A DNA stretch of 64,000 bases from Ifrita kowaldi (Eukaryota; Chordata; Aves; Passeriformes; Cinclosomatidae): contig VZRS01014161.1 in NCBI GenBank assembly GCA_013398055.1, forward strand, positions 248,001-312,000, read 5' to 3'. Under the pieces are notes generated by a model that was given only the letters and a program-made list of their open reading frames with translations, did no database searches and was not told the origin of the DNA. Positions 12,115-24,800 of this stretch are shown here, piece by piece (the first letter of the stretch is position 1; each line of letters starts with the position of its first letter). Made by a program: the position numbers and the translations under genes.

Positions 12115-15100
12115 TTGCCAGCAAAGCTGAGACAGGTTTACCTGCAGCTCAGCAAGAGGCAGAGCTGCTGCAGGAGCACAGAGAGGGAGCGTGGGGAGCA
12201 GCAAACCCTTCCCAGCAGCAGCAGGAAGCCTTTTCTTTTACGACTGCTAAATGCCTGGCTTTTTCCCCAAGCAGTTTACGGTGCAGCCACATGTCGAGAT
12301 GGCTGTTGGGAACCAAGATGCTCCAAGTTACTCAAAATAGATCAGGGATTCTACTGACAGATGCCTGTGGTATTTGCCTGGCTAATTTGCTTTTATTATG
12401 GCAAGCAAGGCTCCTGTGAAATGCTGGCTCTGCTGCACGTTTGTGGGGACGGGGAGGTTCCTACAGGGGCTTGTAGGACTCTGTTTGTGTGACAGTGGGG
12501 GTTGTCCCAATGTTTGCATTAGCCCACTTTCATCATGATGGGAATGGATGTCTTTAACAGCCTCCCTCACTCTGATCGTATTGGAGGCTTTATTTAAGAG
12601 GTCCTAAAAGCCTCCTTTTAACACATTTGTGTGAAGGCTTTTTATATTCTGCTGCTTTAACAAGGTAGGAGAGTTGTTGTCCTTGTCCTTCCTGACACTA
12701 AAAGCTTTCCACATCCATAGAGCTGCTCCCAACAAGACTTCCACAGAAAGCAACAAATATTTGCAAAGAACTGGCAGAAGTTTCAGCAAGTTTGGCAATG
12801 TCTTGCACAAACATTGCCAGTCCATTGGGTTTCCCCCACAAACTCCAACATGTTCCAGAAGAAAGAAGGAAGGCAAAGTCAACCAGGATGGCAAAGTGGA
12901 TCATCACAGAAGTTAGTGTTAATGGTTATTTCATAGAAGAGTCTGGGAGATCTTTTCTAAGTTCCCAAAGCTTTTAACAAGTTGGAAACAGGGGAAAAAA
13001 AGAACCCTCATGAAGAGGTCTGGAATGGACAACAACAGGAAAGAGGTAAGAAATGGGTCCTGGTGCAGCAACAAGGAATGATGGAATTAAAATTCACCTT
13101 GAGCCTGTGATTCTTGAAGGTAATGGAGCACTAAAGCTTCTTGGAAAAGAATCTGATATTATTATCAGAATGAAAGTCAAATTTACCCTGCAAGGCTTCT
13201 GCAAAGCGTTGGCCATGAAGGGAAACAGGGAGCATGAGAAACACGACAAAGAAAAAATATCTGAGGATTGCTTTAGGGAAAGAAAACATTGAAACAAAGT
13301 CAAAGAGTGGAGGACCAGTCTGAGAAGAGAAAACGAACTCAAAGTTTTCCTGACTTTGCAGAAAGCAACGAGGATAAAGATTTCACAGAAGGGAGCACAG
13401 CATCTGCAGGCTTGAAAACACAGCACCTAACAGGTGCCATCAAAACGCAGCCAAGCTAATCCATTAAGTTTTACACCCTGATGGGAGGCAGAGAAAGTAT
13501 CTTAATCCTTCTTGAACAGATGGGGAAATCCAAGGCAAAGATCCAGACCTCTTTTTTTTCTCTTTTTTTTCCCTTTTTTTTTTTTGACTCCTCTGAAGTC
13601 ACAAACAGAGCAGACCTTCTGAATTCCCTGATGCTCTTTTCTTCATCCCAGTCCCAGACTATCCCCACCCCTCAGAGCAGGGCAGGACACCGACAGCTCT
13701 GATTCCCACTCTCCTGAGCTAACAGACCAAGAGCCCCAAAGCCCAGGCCCTGGCTTATTCCCCAGGACTGCTCAGCAGAACAAAGCTGAACACGCATTTT
13801 CAGCATCTCCAGCACCGAGGCTACGTTGGGAATTGCCTCTGCCTTCACATTGTTTTGGGAGTCAATCAATGGGAAAAGCAAAACGTGGCAGACGTTGCAT
13901 TTACTACCTGCCCCATCCAAAGTAAAAAGCCCATAATAATATCAAAATCTTAATAATAGCCTCAAAATCTCAACATTCTACTGGAATTTGGAGTTTCCTG
14001 ACTGATCGGAGCAGTGTTTGTGCCACCTTGCACTGGGAAGGAGGCTCAGCTTATCACACCATGCAAAGAGACATGACAGAGAGCTCTGTAACTTCATTTT
14101 ACATCATCTCAGAGGCTGCACAGCTCATGGAGGGCAGGTCTGATTCTCATTAAAGGAAGAAGAAAGTGGATCAGGGTTCTAGGGACAGAAATAGGGCTCT
14201 CAAGCACGCACAAAACCCTAATTCAAGGTAGGAAGAGACAGAACGTGAGGGAAACCAGAACACAAATTAAACCAAAATGAGCAGCCAGCTCCAAATAGGG
14301 AGGAGAGGGTTTCTTTTTCCTTTTTATTTGATATAACATTTGAATTCTACCATGAAGAGTTTTGTGCAATCCAAAGTGCTCTGGCCCCAGTAAAACCACA
14401 CAGCCAGGAGCTCCCCAGGTGAACAGTGCTGGTAGAAACCAGCTCTGCCTGCCAACCTGCTGCACCCGAAAAAGCATCACACAAACTGCCCTGCCTAACA
14501 CCTGTCTGAACTGTTCCTGTCTGAACGAAGGGACCTCAGGGGAAACATAACTTCCAGAGCCCAAACTGCCCTCAGACTGAATGTGGAGCCCACCCAGGTG
14601 AAGGGACTGCAGGAGAGGTGACAGAGGTAGAGCAGGTCCAGTGTCCCTGCAGCCCCACAGGGAGCAGAGGAGATGCTGCTGTGCCTATTCCTGAAACTTG
14701 GTCCTGGCCCTGCATCTTGCAGTGCCATCTATCACAGATCGTTCTTTTCACAGGAGTGAAAATCAATATTTGGCCTGAAGTCTGTAGTCCAAAATCCCCC
14801 TGATTGCAGCTGAGCACAGCCCCCCGTGGCTCTGGGAGTGCTGATGGTGCAGCAGCAGCAGCAGGTCCCAGCCAGAGCCAGGGCACTTCACCACACACCC
14901 TCTGAAACCCTGAGAGGGGAAAGAAAGATGAAAGGGGGAAATGTGTCCTGGCCACTCAGACAGGCGGCTGGGCACAGAGTCAGGGTTTATACAGCATTTA
15001 TTTCATCCTCGCCCTGCCTCGACAAGGATATGGCACCTATGGAAAATCATGTCAAACCTCCCTTCTGATGCACACATTTTCATCTAAAAATCAAAGATAT

Positions 15101-17728
15101 TCTTCCCCCCAAAATCACCGTCTGAACACCTGGGCCACCATTTCCCTTCTTTCACCACACTGAACTCTTGTCTTTTCTTATCAATGAAACTTTGGACCCA
15201 TTTGCCCTGTTTGACCCTTGCCTGATGGTCCCTTACAAAAATTAAGCATCCCTGGTTCCTCTTTGTTACAATATGGACCTTGCACCACCTTAATGCAAAG
15301 AAAGTTGTAATTAAATACAAAACCAAAATCAGCAGAGAAAGGCACAAAATCAGACTTACTTCTGCAAAGCTTTGTTTAAATTACAAATAAGAAGAAAAGG
15401 AAACACACCAAAAAACCACCCCACAAAAAACCCCACAAGACCCCCTCTGTGATTAAAGCTGTGGTTAAGGTCACACTGGGGGAACATTTCACCTGCAGAA
15501 AGAAGGCAGGGGTCAACATTTGTTTGTGTTAATGATGGGAAGAAGAAAAATTACAGCTGAGTAATGTGCATTCATACACTCTAATAAAAGCAAAGCCTTC
15601 ATTTTTTCCTCGGCACTGAAACAGAGTCAGACACTCCCAGTCCCAGGAGTGCCACCCCCATGGACCACCAAAATAAAGCTGAACAAAGGAGGCTCATTTA
15701 GAGCATATTCAAGGAAAATATCCTGTTTACTGAGCATCTTGATTTTCTGGAGGAGGACAGCAGCTGAAAATTCTGTGATTACTGAAATTGTGGGGTGGAA
15801 ATGGGAGTTCCTGGCTATTTTTTCTTGCTTTGCAGGCAGGAAGGGGGGAATTGAAGAGAAGGGAAATTCGGGGAAGTTTATCCTAGCAAACACAATCAGA
15901 GGGGATGTTCACAGCGCCACTGAAAAAGAAAAAAATATTAACATTTCACAAGTTCCCCCTGTGGCCTCCCTTGCTCCTCCTCCCCTATCAAAAATTCATA
16001 AAGGGAATCAGCATTCTTTCCCCAATGGGTCCCCGAGGTGCCATAGACCTTGTTGGAGAGAAGGGCTATAAATACCGAATTATCCACCTCAGGGGAGGGC
16101 AGGGCTGTGGATCCAGCTCCAAAACCCCTCTGCTGTCCCCTCGGGAATTTCCTCCCGCCCCGGCTCCGGCGGGGCAGGGAAATGGGTCAAGTGTGTCAAT
16201 TCTGGGATCGCGACCTCTGACACCCCTAATGATGCCCCGGCTCCTCCTCCTCCAGGTCCTGCTGCTCCCCCCGAGCACCACAAACTTTCCAAAGTCTCTT
16301 CAAGTGCAAAAATAAATAGGGCAGCACTAAGGAGCCTCTCCAAAAGCTGCTCCTGGCCCCTCAAAAGGACATCAGAGCTCAGATGCTCAGGTCTCTTCAC
16401 TCATCTCCAAACCACAGAAACCTCTGTGTAGGTTTTGTTCCAGGTAAAAAGCAATTTCTGTATTATTAGACAGCACAAAGCTCAAAAATGAACACATGAT
16501 TTCTTTTTTTTAACTTCTAAAAGCATTTCCAGTTCAAGCCGCAATGAGAGGTAACAGGTGCTAAACAGTCAAAAAGCTGAACAAGCACCTTTACAAAGAA
16601 ATAAATACAAAATTAAATCAATGAAAGTCCTGTCTGTAGGCACAACCCAGCAAATGTTTGCTACTGAGCTGCAGGAGGTCAGAGGAGCTGCCCAGAGCTC
16701 AGCAAGGAGCAGCTCTAGGTCTGGCCTCTCCCCACATTTTTGTCATCTTTGTTTTAGGCTGGTGGAAACCAAAGCCACCAGGAGCAGAAAACAGAAAGAA
16801 AAACAGATTCTAACCCTCTTCCCAAGCCAAGGCAGCACATACCACCTTCTATCCCTGCTTTTTATTTCATCTTCACAGGTTTCATAGAAATTATGACTGA
16901 AGGAATGCATCCAAGTAGTGCCAGCGGAATTATGGCCTTGCGTAGGTCACAGCACAGGGGACAAACGTTAGTGAGGAACCTCATGAGGAACCACTGGTAG
17001 AAAATGGGATGACCCAGTGCCTGAACTGGGATCTGCCCCAAGGACATCAGGGCCAGTAACTCCCCTTCCAACACAAACCGTCACAGCACTGTAACGCCAC
17101 AATGTATTTTAATCATAAAATAGAAATAAAACAGGGTTTAACACACTGCGGTCCTCTGGGAAGGTAAGGAAAAGATCCAATCTGCTTGAAACCTGTCCTG
17201 CACGAACTCAGCCAACTCAGCCCCATCAGGAGCTGGGGTGGGAGCTGGTGGGATTTCCCTTTGCAGTACAAATGTGGTACATGCACAGCCTGGAAATGTC
17301 CCAGGCAGGATGGCTCCTGATGTCTGATCCTGGAATTTGTTGAAAAAAATATTCGAGATTCAGTTTCTAGGGCTCTGTACAGACGCCACTCACAACGTGG
17401 CTGCAGCTCAGCAGCAACAGAGTTCTACAACAGGAAAAACAGGCTTAGACAGCATTAATTCTAATTTCCAGCTGCTACCATGAGGGTGAAGTACAAGGGA
17501 GAAGATGCCACAGCGAGATGGTTGAAGGAAAATATTACAACTCAGAAATGCCAGGTTCCATTCCCAGCTCAGCCACAGAGACCCAGCCTGGCCAAGGGAA
17601 CCAAACCCACAGCTCAGATCCTCAAAATCCTGATCCCAGTCACAGCTGGCTGTGCCAGTGCCAGTGTCACGAGAGTAATCACAGCAACAAGCAACAGCAT
17701 TTCATTGTCATAATATATCAATTATATA

Positions 17729-17865
17729 ATCATGGAATGGTTTAGGTGGGAAGGGACCTCAAAATCACCTAATTCCCCCCCCTGCCACGGGCAGGGACAC
17801 CTTCCACTATCCCAGGTTGCTCCAAGCCCCATCCAACCTGGCCTTGGACACTCACAGGGGTGAGG
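17729..17865 (-). mobile_element. CR1 LINE 3' end
   Basis: On the plus strand the antisense CR1 end reads CATGGAATGGTTTAGGTGGG, CCTGCCACGGGCAGGGACAC, CTTCCACTATCCCAGGTTGC and CATCCAACCTGGCCTTGGAC. It is 5' truncated. Confidence 0.92.
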
Positions 17866-18092
17866 TATAAATATACGTGAAGGTATTTTGTTAAAATAGT
17901 AAAAATCTGTGCTTGCTTTTCTGTCACATCTTCCCCAGCCCAGCTCTTCTCCTGGGAATGGGTTTGTCCCTTAGGTGAGAAAATTTCTGTGCCTGAAACC
18001 AAAGTAATTCCATGCTGCAGGAAGGAAATTCACCTTTCTGTTGGGTTATGTTGGGTGGCAGGAGGACAGACTTGACTCCCCAAGAAGGACAA

Positions 18093-18113
18093 ATTACAAT
18101 TAGTAATTGTAAT
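18093..18113. repeat. Perfect inverted repeat, 10-bp arms, 1-nt centre
   Basis: ATTACAATTA (18093-18102) and TAATTGTAAT (18104-18113) are exact reverse complements around a single G. Each arm carries a CAATTA/TAATTG homeodomain-type core. Confidence 0.95.
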
Positions 18114-18750
18114 CATTTCAAAAATATTTAAAACACCAAGAAGCAGACGCGGCTAGAAAGAGTTTTTCCTCACACAGCCCTCCATCCCCAACTTGGACAG
18201 ATTCTCTCATTATATCCCATCAAAAACTCTCTGCCAGGCCATCTCATATAAAAGGATAAATCTACTTATCCACCATCCCAGGGGAAAGCAGGTTCCTGTG
18301 GATAAGCAGGGTTAGAGATGATGGGAACTGGGAGCCTCCCAGCACAGAGAAGGCCGTGCTCCAGCTCCCCACCCCTGAGGCACAGCAAAGACAAGACCAA
18401 AAGGTTTTGCTGACTGGCCAAAAATTGTCAGGGCTTGTGCTCCAAACAAGTAAAGAACATGTGGCTGGTGCACAGCCACACAGACACTTGCCCTGCAGCC
18501 CCAGGATGCAGCCAAACCTCTGTTAACCCTCCTGCCCCCAGATTCAGTTAGTGGATGAAATGCTGAGAGAAATCAGACAGTGCCTGGTCCTTGTTTACTC
18601 TGAAGTCCTGGTACAGGAGAGGCCACAGCCACTCAAATGCAGTGTCACACCAAGGTTCTCTGCCACTGCATTTCTGCCCATCAGTTAATGGTTTCCAAGT
18701 CACTGATGGGGTGTCTCACAGGGACTGTTTGCAGGGGAGAGGAGAAGGGG

Positions 18751-18822
18751 AATCTTGTGGAGTCCCCACCCCTGGAGGTATCTGAGGAAGGCCTGGACGT
18801 GGCACTCGGTGCTCTGGGCTCT
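18751..18822 (+). mobile_element. Short diverged CR1 fragment
   Basis: GTGGAGTCCCCACCCCTGGAGG followed by AAGGCCTGGACGTGGCACTC resembles an internal part of sense CR1 3' sequence. It is weaker than the neighbouring copies. Confidence 0.55.
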
Positions 18823-18920
18823 CTGTGCAAGAGGGAAAACACCTTCCAAACTCATCACCACCCTTCTGCTGCCACCTCCCAGTCTGGAAGCGCTGCAATA
18901 TTTAGCCCACATCCAACTTT

Positions 18921-19065
18921 TCACAGAATCCCAGAATGGTTTGGGTTGGGAGGGACCTTAAAACTCATCTAATTCCAGCCCTTGCCATGGGCAGGGACAC
19001 CTTCCACTATCCCAAATTGCTCCAAGCCCTGTCCAGCCTGGCCTTGGACACTTCCAGGGATGAGG
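18921..19065 (-). mobile_element. CR1 LINE 3' end
   Basis: The antisense CR1 end reads CAGAATGGTTTGGGTTGGGA, CTTGCCATGGGCAGGGACAC and GTCCAGCCTGGCCTTGGACA. It is close in sequence to the copy at 17729-17865, in the same orientation. Confidence 0.93.
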
Positions 19066-19882
19066 CAAGCAGTTATTTAATCAATTTTGTGGCAAGTGTT
19101 CCTATAGGCCTTTAATTTGCTGAGTCAAAGCCATCCAGAGCATTGGAACCACGTTACCTGCCTGCAACTTGAAAAACTCCCTGCTTTGATCAGCATCACG
19201 TTCTCAGATCAATCATTTATGCAAACCAATCTTCCCATGGACAATTCAGAGCTGCCCTGTTTTCCTCCCTTTTGCTTATAACACTTCCCACGCTGTGTTT
19301 GGGAGTGTCATTAAATGCCCTTTTATTGCTCCCTCGTTGTAAGCACCTGAGAACCGAGCAGAGCTTCAAGATTTACAGCCTATTTTAAACTCAGATAATG
19401 ATGTTTAATTTGTTATTGGCTGTGTAAAGGTTAACAAAGAAATAACTCAAACTATTAGCAAAGGAATAGTGCGTTACGACAGGACAATTAAGAGCTGTGG
19501 CTGGCACTGCATGACAAGACTGCTCTCATTTCCAGAGAAGCTGATGATGCACGTTCACAACCCGTGGAGCACAAGGGTGGCACACAAGTTCATCCTCTAC
19601 ACACTTCATGTGTTGTTCAGTTGGTTTTCATCACTAGGCTTGCACCAGGAACAGCTGAGAGATGTCCTAACACACAACCTGGGAGGGTTGAAAGGAGTTT
19701 CTGCCTTCAGCAGTTCATAATTCTGATTTTTGAGGGTTACTTCTCTCAGAGCAGAGTAGCAGAGTGAAACAAACAGCATTTACCTGCCTGTGAAAGGAAC
19801 TAAGCTTGGCTTGAACCCAGCTCAAGCCACAGTTTGAGCTATACCTTTGCCCATAATGAGAGTAAAATTCAGGCACATTTGT

Positions 19883-20045
19883 TGGCTGTGGCTGCCCCTG
19901 GATCCCTGCAAGTGCCCAAGGCCAGGTTGGACAGGGTTTGGAGCAACCTGGGATTGTGTCAGTGTCCTTGTCCCTGGGAGGGGTGGCACTGGATGGGATT
20001 TAAGGTCCCTCCCAACCCAAGCCATTTTGGGGTTCTGCGATTCAC
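19883..20045 (+). mobile_element. CR1 LINE 3' end, opposite orientation
   Basis: Sense CR1 text GGCTGCCCCTGGATCCCTGC, AAGGCCAGGTTGGACAGGGT, GGGAGGGGTGGCACTGGATG and TTTAAGGTCCCTCCCAACCC ends near TTCTGCGATTC. It is inverted relative to the two minus-strand copies nearby. Confidence 0.93.
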
Positions 20046-20266
20046 TCCACCAGCTCTGCAGTGGAGAAGAGGCACCATCTGAGCTAATGCCCTGCAAATA
20101 AACACAAATCAAAGCCCTAAGTGAGTAGATTTCAAACTGATTTTATGGCACTGCTCAAACTACACCCCAAGGCCTCGCTTTTAAGATTCCATGGCTGTGG
20201 ACTCTGTGGATCACACGTTTTCCTGGGGAGGGAGGGCTTAGTTTTTCCAATTTTACTGCACTCTTA

Positions 20267-20292
20267 CAATCAATCAATCAATCAATCAATCA
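20267..20292. repeat. Microsatellite (CAAT)n
   Basis: About six and a half perfect CAAT units lie in a row. Confidence 0.96.
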
Positions 20293-21806
20293 TTCTCATA
20301 AGCAGATAACCCATTTTTTTTCTCGTCCTTACTCTGGCCATTGGTCAATTGCCGGAAACAATTTTTGGAAGAGCTGGGGAGAGGTTATTGGATGGAGGCC
20401 CAGCAGCTTTTGGAAAAACAGCAGAAAATATGCAGAATTCATGGAAGAAAGACAAGCAGATGCTGCTTGAAAATATGGTTCTATTCTTATGTCAACAAAT
20501 TAGTGCACGGGCAGCCAAAAAGCCCACCCAGAGGTAAGACAACAAATGTGGCCTTAAGATATTCCAGGGAAACACAAACTCTCCCTGTAGGATCTGCACT
20601 AAGACCCAACTCAAGAGCAATTCCCACAATTTGGGATCAAGGCAGTGGGAAGGCTGGGCACGAAGCAAACCCAGGCCTGAGACTCCTGCAGCTGAGCTCT
20701 ACAAATCTTTTCTTGAACAAATCTTTTCACTCAGAAATGATTCCAAACCGCCTTCCATGGGGATGAAAGAGATACGGATGGGATTAAGGGAACATGGATT
20801 CTGCAACTTTGGCTTGAACAGCATCCATTTTATTTCCTTAAACACTTACCCAATGCTGCAGCCAAGGGCGAGTTCCATCAGTTCTTCCCAAACATGCTCT
20901 GGGAGAACAACAGACCCCCAGCTGGTATCCAACGGAATGGGAATTCAACAGCTTTAGGACTGTTTCCACCAAGCCCAGGGTCTAACTTCGTGTTCATTTT
21001 AACACCTCTTTCTTCTTTTTTTTTTCTACCCCCAAGCCCTGTGTCTTTTCTGAACATCTCCACCCAAATTTTACATTTCTTGGCTCTAAACTTGCAGAAG
21101 AATTGTGTGTGTTTGTGTGTGTACTTCCCCTGTAGGATTTTAGCAGAAATTCTAAGGAATCTTACTAAATTCAGTGGAACCTTCCCATCCTACCCTTCCC
21201 CCACCTTTTTTTTTTTTTTTGCCTTTTTTCTTTTCTCTTAACTCTTACCACATGTTGTAGAGGCCAGACTTGAGTCAGACCAAGCTCCTTGTGCAGTGGG
21301 GAGGGGGAGAGGGGAAGGTTCCTTTATCAGATAAGTGGGGTCAGTTCCCAGTCTGCCCATTCCACACCCCAGCCCAGATACCCCCCTCAAAAATCCCACC
21401 AGGCAGCTGAAGACTGAGGACCATTAAGAAATTCATGAAATCAGCATGAAAATGGTGGAGTTCATTCTTTTATCGGCTAGAAAATTTCTAGCGGGTGCCC
21501 AAGTCCTCAGGGTCAGTACTTGGGGTCTCCTGTACAGTGGAGCCCGAGGAGTAGATAAACCTCAGGTGACACTTTAATACTGAAACAAAGTGAAATCCAA
21601 GGCTCCCAGCTCTGAACTGGCTTATCCACTCCCATCTACTCTTTATCAACTCTCTCCCATTGCATTTGTTTCCAGAATCTGCTCCGAAAAGGAAGCTTCC
21701 AGAAACTTTCACCAGTTCCATTTGACTTTGGTTTTGGGTTATCAGTCTTTAATTTCAACAAATTTCTATTCCATTCCCATCAGACCCACCGAGGCAAAGA
21801 GGCAGC

Positions 21807-21881
21807 TTAAAGGTCCATATAGAAGTGGTGATTTTTGGGCAGATTAAAGGTCCATGGGTAAGTGCAAGTGGTGATTTTTGG
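21807..21881. repeat. Tandem duplication, period 37
   Basis: Two imperfect copies of TTAAAGGTCCAT followed by AAGTGGTGATTTTTGG lie at 21807-21838 and 21844-21881. Confidence 0.85.
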
Positions 21882-24800
21882 ATTATGAAGTGCCATTCAG
21901 CTGGCATTGGGTACCGCAGCGGCATGAAAATCACCAGGAAAGGGAATCATCCAGCTGGATTTCCTGCAGAGCCAGCTCAGACATCTCTCCACATCCCATT
22001 TCCAAGCTTTTCTGGATCCATGAGGGTTTGCTAACTTGGTTGTGCCCCACACAGAAGACACAGAGCAGGCTCAAGCCCAAGGGCTGGACCCTTCCAAGCC
22101 CTTCAGAACCCAGCAGAGCTGGAAAATAACGAGGAGCACAAGTGGCTGTGCCTGGAATGCACTCAATGCTCCCAGCTCAGCACAGCCCTTGGCCCAGCAG
22201 CATTTCTGAGCTCTGTGCCAACGCAACCAACAGCCCAGGGAATCCCACCTGGATACGAGAACGACCCACAGACAGGGATATTAAAGGACAAACTGCCAAT
22301 TCCTTGATTAAAGAACAGGCTTTCAGCACCCAGCAGCAGCAGCTCTATTACTGCTGAGTTTCCCCCTAAGGCTACAGCACAGGAACAACACAGGAGATTT
22401 TTGCTGCTTCTGGGATACTGGTGTTAAAAAAAAAATATATTGATGAACTACTTTGTCATTGTTAACAGCACTGCTGACAAACTCACAGCAGGCCCACTGA
22501 GAGGAAGACAGCAGCGTGTCTACTGAATGCCTCTTGTAGCTGAGACATGTGCTCTGAATTAGGCAAGGTGTGTAAATTATGACAGCCAGAGCTCTGTGGA
22601 GAATGCCCAGGTCTGAGGAATTCTGGTGCACTTTTGTTGTTGCTGCTGCATTTCCCCGTGGTTCTCCTCTCAAAAGAAACCTTGCTCCTTGGAGAGAGCA
22701 TTAACAGGCTCCAGCTCCTCAAGTGTCATTTGAAAGAAAGAAAATTGAAATGCTAAAAAGAAACCCCAGCTTCTTTTCCTCATTGCATTCGTTATTTTAT
22801 TCTCTCCGACTGTCTCTAACCTCAGAGGAGAAACAACCACATGAGGATGGGGGAGGAGAGAGGATGAGACACAGCCTAAAACATGGTTTGCCTTACACAA
22901 AATCATGCATGAAACTACCACACATCTGGGAACATCTGGGAGGACCTTGCCTGGAACACGGGCTGCCAGATGGATCCCAAAAAGCTTCATGTCCAGGAAT
23001 GCCCTTACCAGGGCAGGAACACTCGGAGTTCTTTTTTGAAGGAAATTAGGCTACACCACCTAATCAAAAAATAACACCGAGAGGGACCTTGAAGGGACAT
23101 CAGTTTGTTCTTCTGCCTTCAGGCCTGGGCTCAGACAACATTGTCCAAACTTCCTATCACAAAAATTTTTTAACCCCTTTAAGGTGGGATTACTGACCTT
23201 TCCCTAAACGCCAGCCCTATCGTCGAGTCTCCTATTCCACATACTCATATTCCAAACACGGAACAAAGTCCCAGCTACAGATTAATTTGGGCACTTGGAG
23301 CTGGCTATTTTATGCTTTCAAAAGCAAAATCCTGTTGCCCTGAGTTTGCAGCTCTTTGATGTTTTCGTTTTCTGTAACAGTTTCTTACGCACTTTCTGTA
23401 AACATAGCCATGTTTTGTTAACTGTCCCTTATTGTTTTCATTCCATTCTCCTGGGCAGAGACGTTTGATGGATTTTCCCTTTGACCAGTGTGATTGAGGA
23501 GTGGTAATTTCTCCCTCCAATCCACGGTGATTTCTAAAAAGATATATAATAAAGCTCGGGGTCTCTGACCCCCTCCTTTCTTTCTTGCTTCTCTCCTGAC
23601 AGGGTGTCTGTGTGGTTCTTTCGTGTTCAAGTGCGACAAAATCCATTAACCCAATTTCAAAGTTGCAAAGAAGGTGGTTCTTATTAATAAAATTGTCCTG
23701 AAATCAGCACACAATCACCAAAATGGGAAGTTGGTAATGGAAAAATTAACTGAAAAATATTTATATTACTACGGAAGATACCAGTTTAATTCATTCAGAA
23801 ATACTGCTAATCAATCCTATTCCACGTCCTGCAATTTTATCTTTGAAAAGGGTTTGGGGATCTGGATGAAAAAACAAATTCTGTACCAAAAATGGTCTTA
23901 AACAGTCATAATAAATTACCTGCATTATTAGTTGTGCTCCTTTCAGGACTCAATAAGTATTGCAGTGCAACCCTTCAGCTCCTTTATTGGGCATTTATTG
24001 GTTGAAAAAAAGAATTGTTTTCCCTGCAATAATTGAAAATACACTTACAGCTTCCAAGAGCTTCTTGCTAAAAGAGGAAAACTTTGTCACTATTAAGTTT
24101 TAGAGTTATTATGCAAACACAAAGTCCCAACCAGCTTCCAACTCATTTTAATTATACCCCCTCCGAGTGGAAGTTTCCTCCTGCCAGATGAAGCAGAGGG
24201 CTGCTGAGCTGTGTGCTGAAACCAGAGAGATTCAGTGAAAGATTTGACTGTCAGAACCCACCACTTCCTCCTCAACTTCATCCCTTGGCTCTGGAACTGT
24301 TGTGCTCTTCCCGTCACTGCAGCAGGGCGTGGGTGGCTTTGCATTCACAGCCATCAGGGCCATTTCAACCCCATCCTGCTGCAGCGCTCAGAAAACGTTC
24401 CCGTTCTGACATAATTAGTGGTTTATTGCAGGGAAAATGAACCAAATGAAACTTTATCAGCTGTTTAATTAATACTCCATTTGCCAGTGCTTTTTGCCAG
24501 ATATGGCTGTGTTGGACTTGTTCATCCCATAGCTCCTGCAGGGAATGAGCCCAAATGCCAACTGGCCACTGGTGCCTCCGGTGCAGCACAGAGCAGCTCA
24601 CAGCTTTTCCAGAGCAAAGCACTGAATTTAGGAGCTGCTGTGACAAATGAATCATTTCTGGTGTCAGCTCCAGCTACAGAACCAGACACAAACCCACCTC
24701 CCCTCAGGAAAACAAGTGCAAATTAGGAGCCAGAGGGAGCAAGGGAAGCTGTGTCTTCTATTTGATAAGGAAAAGCCACCACTGTCGTGTTCTCCTAACT

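Noticed and set aside
20341..20766. 141-codon plus-strand frame with a protein-like beginning
   Set aside because: No similarity to a family I know, no promoter or splice signals, and it lies just after a CAAT microsatellite in repeat-bearing intron.
23070..23110. Possible CR1 end (GAGAGGGACCTTGAAGGGAC)
   Set aside because: Only about 25 bp resembles CR1, with no continuation on either side, so it is too weak to annotate.
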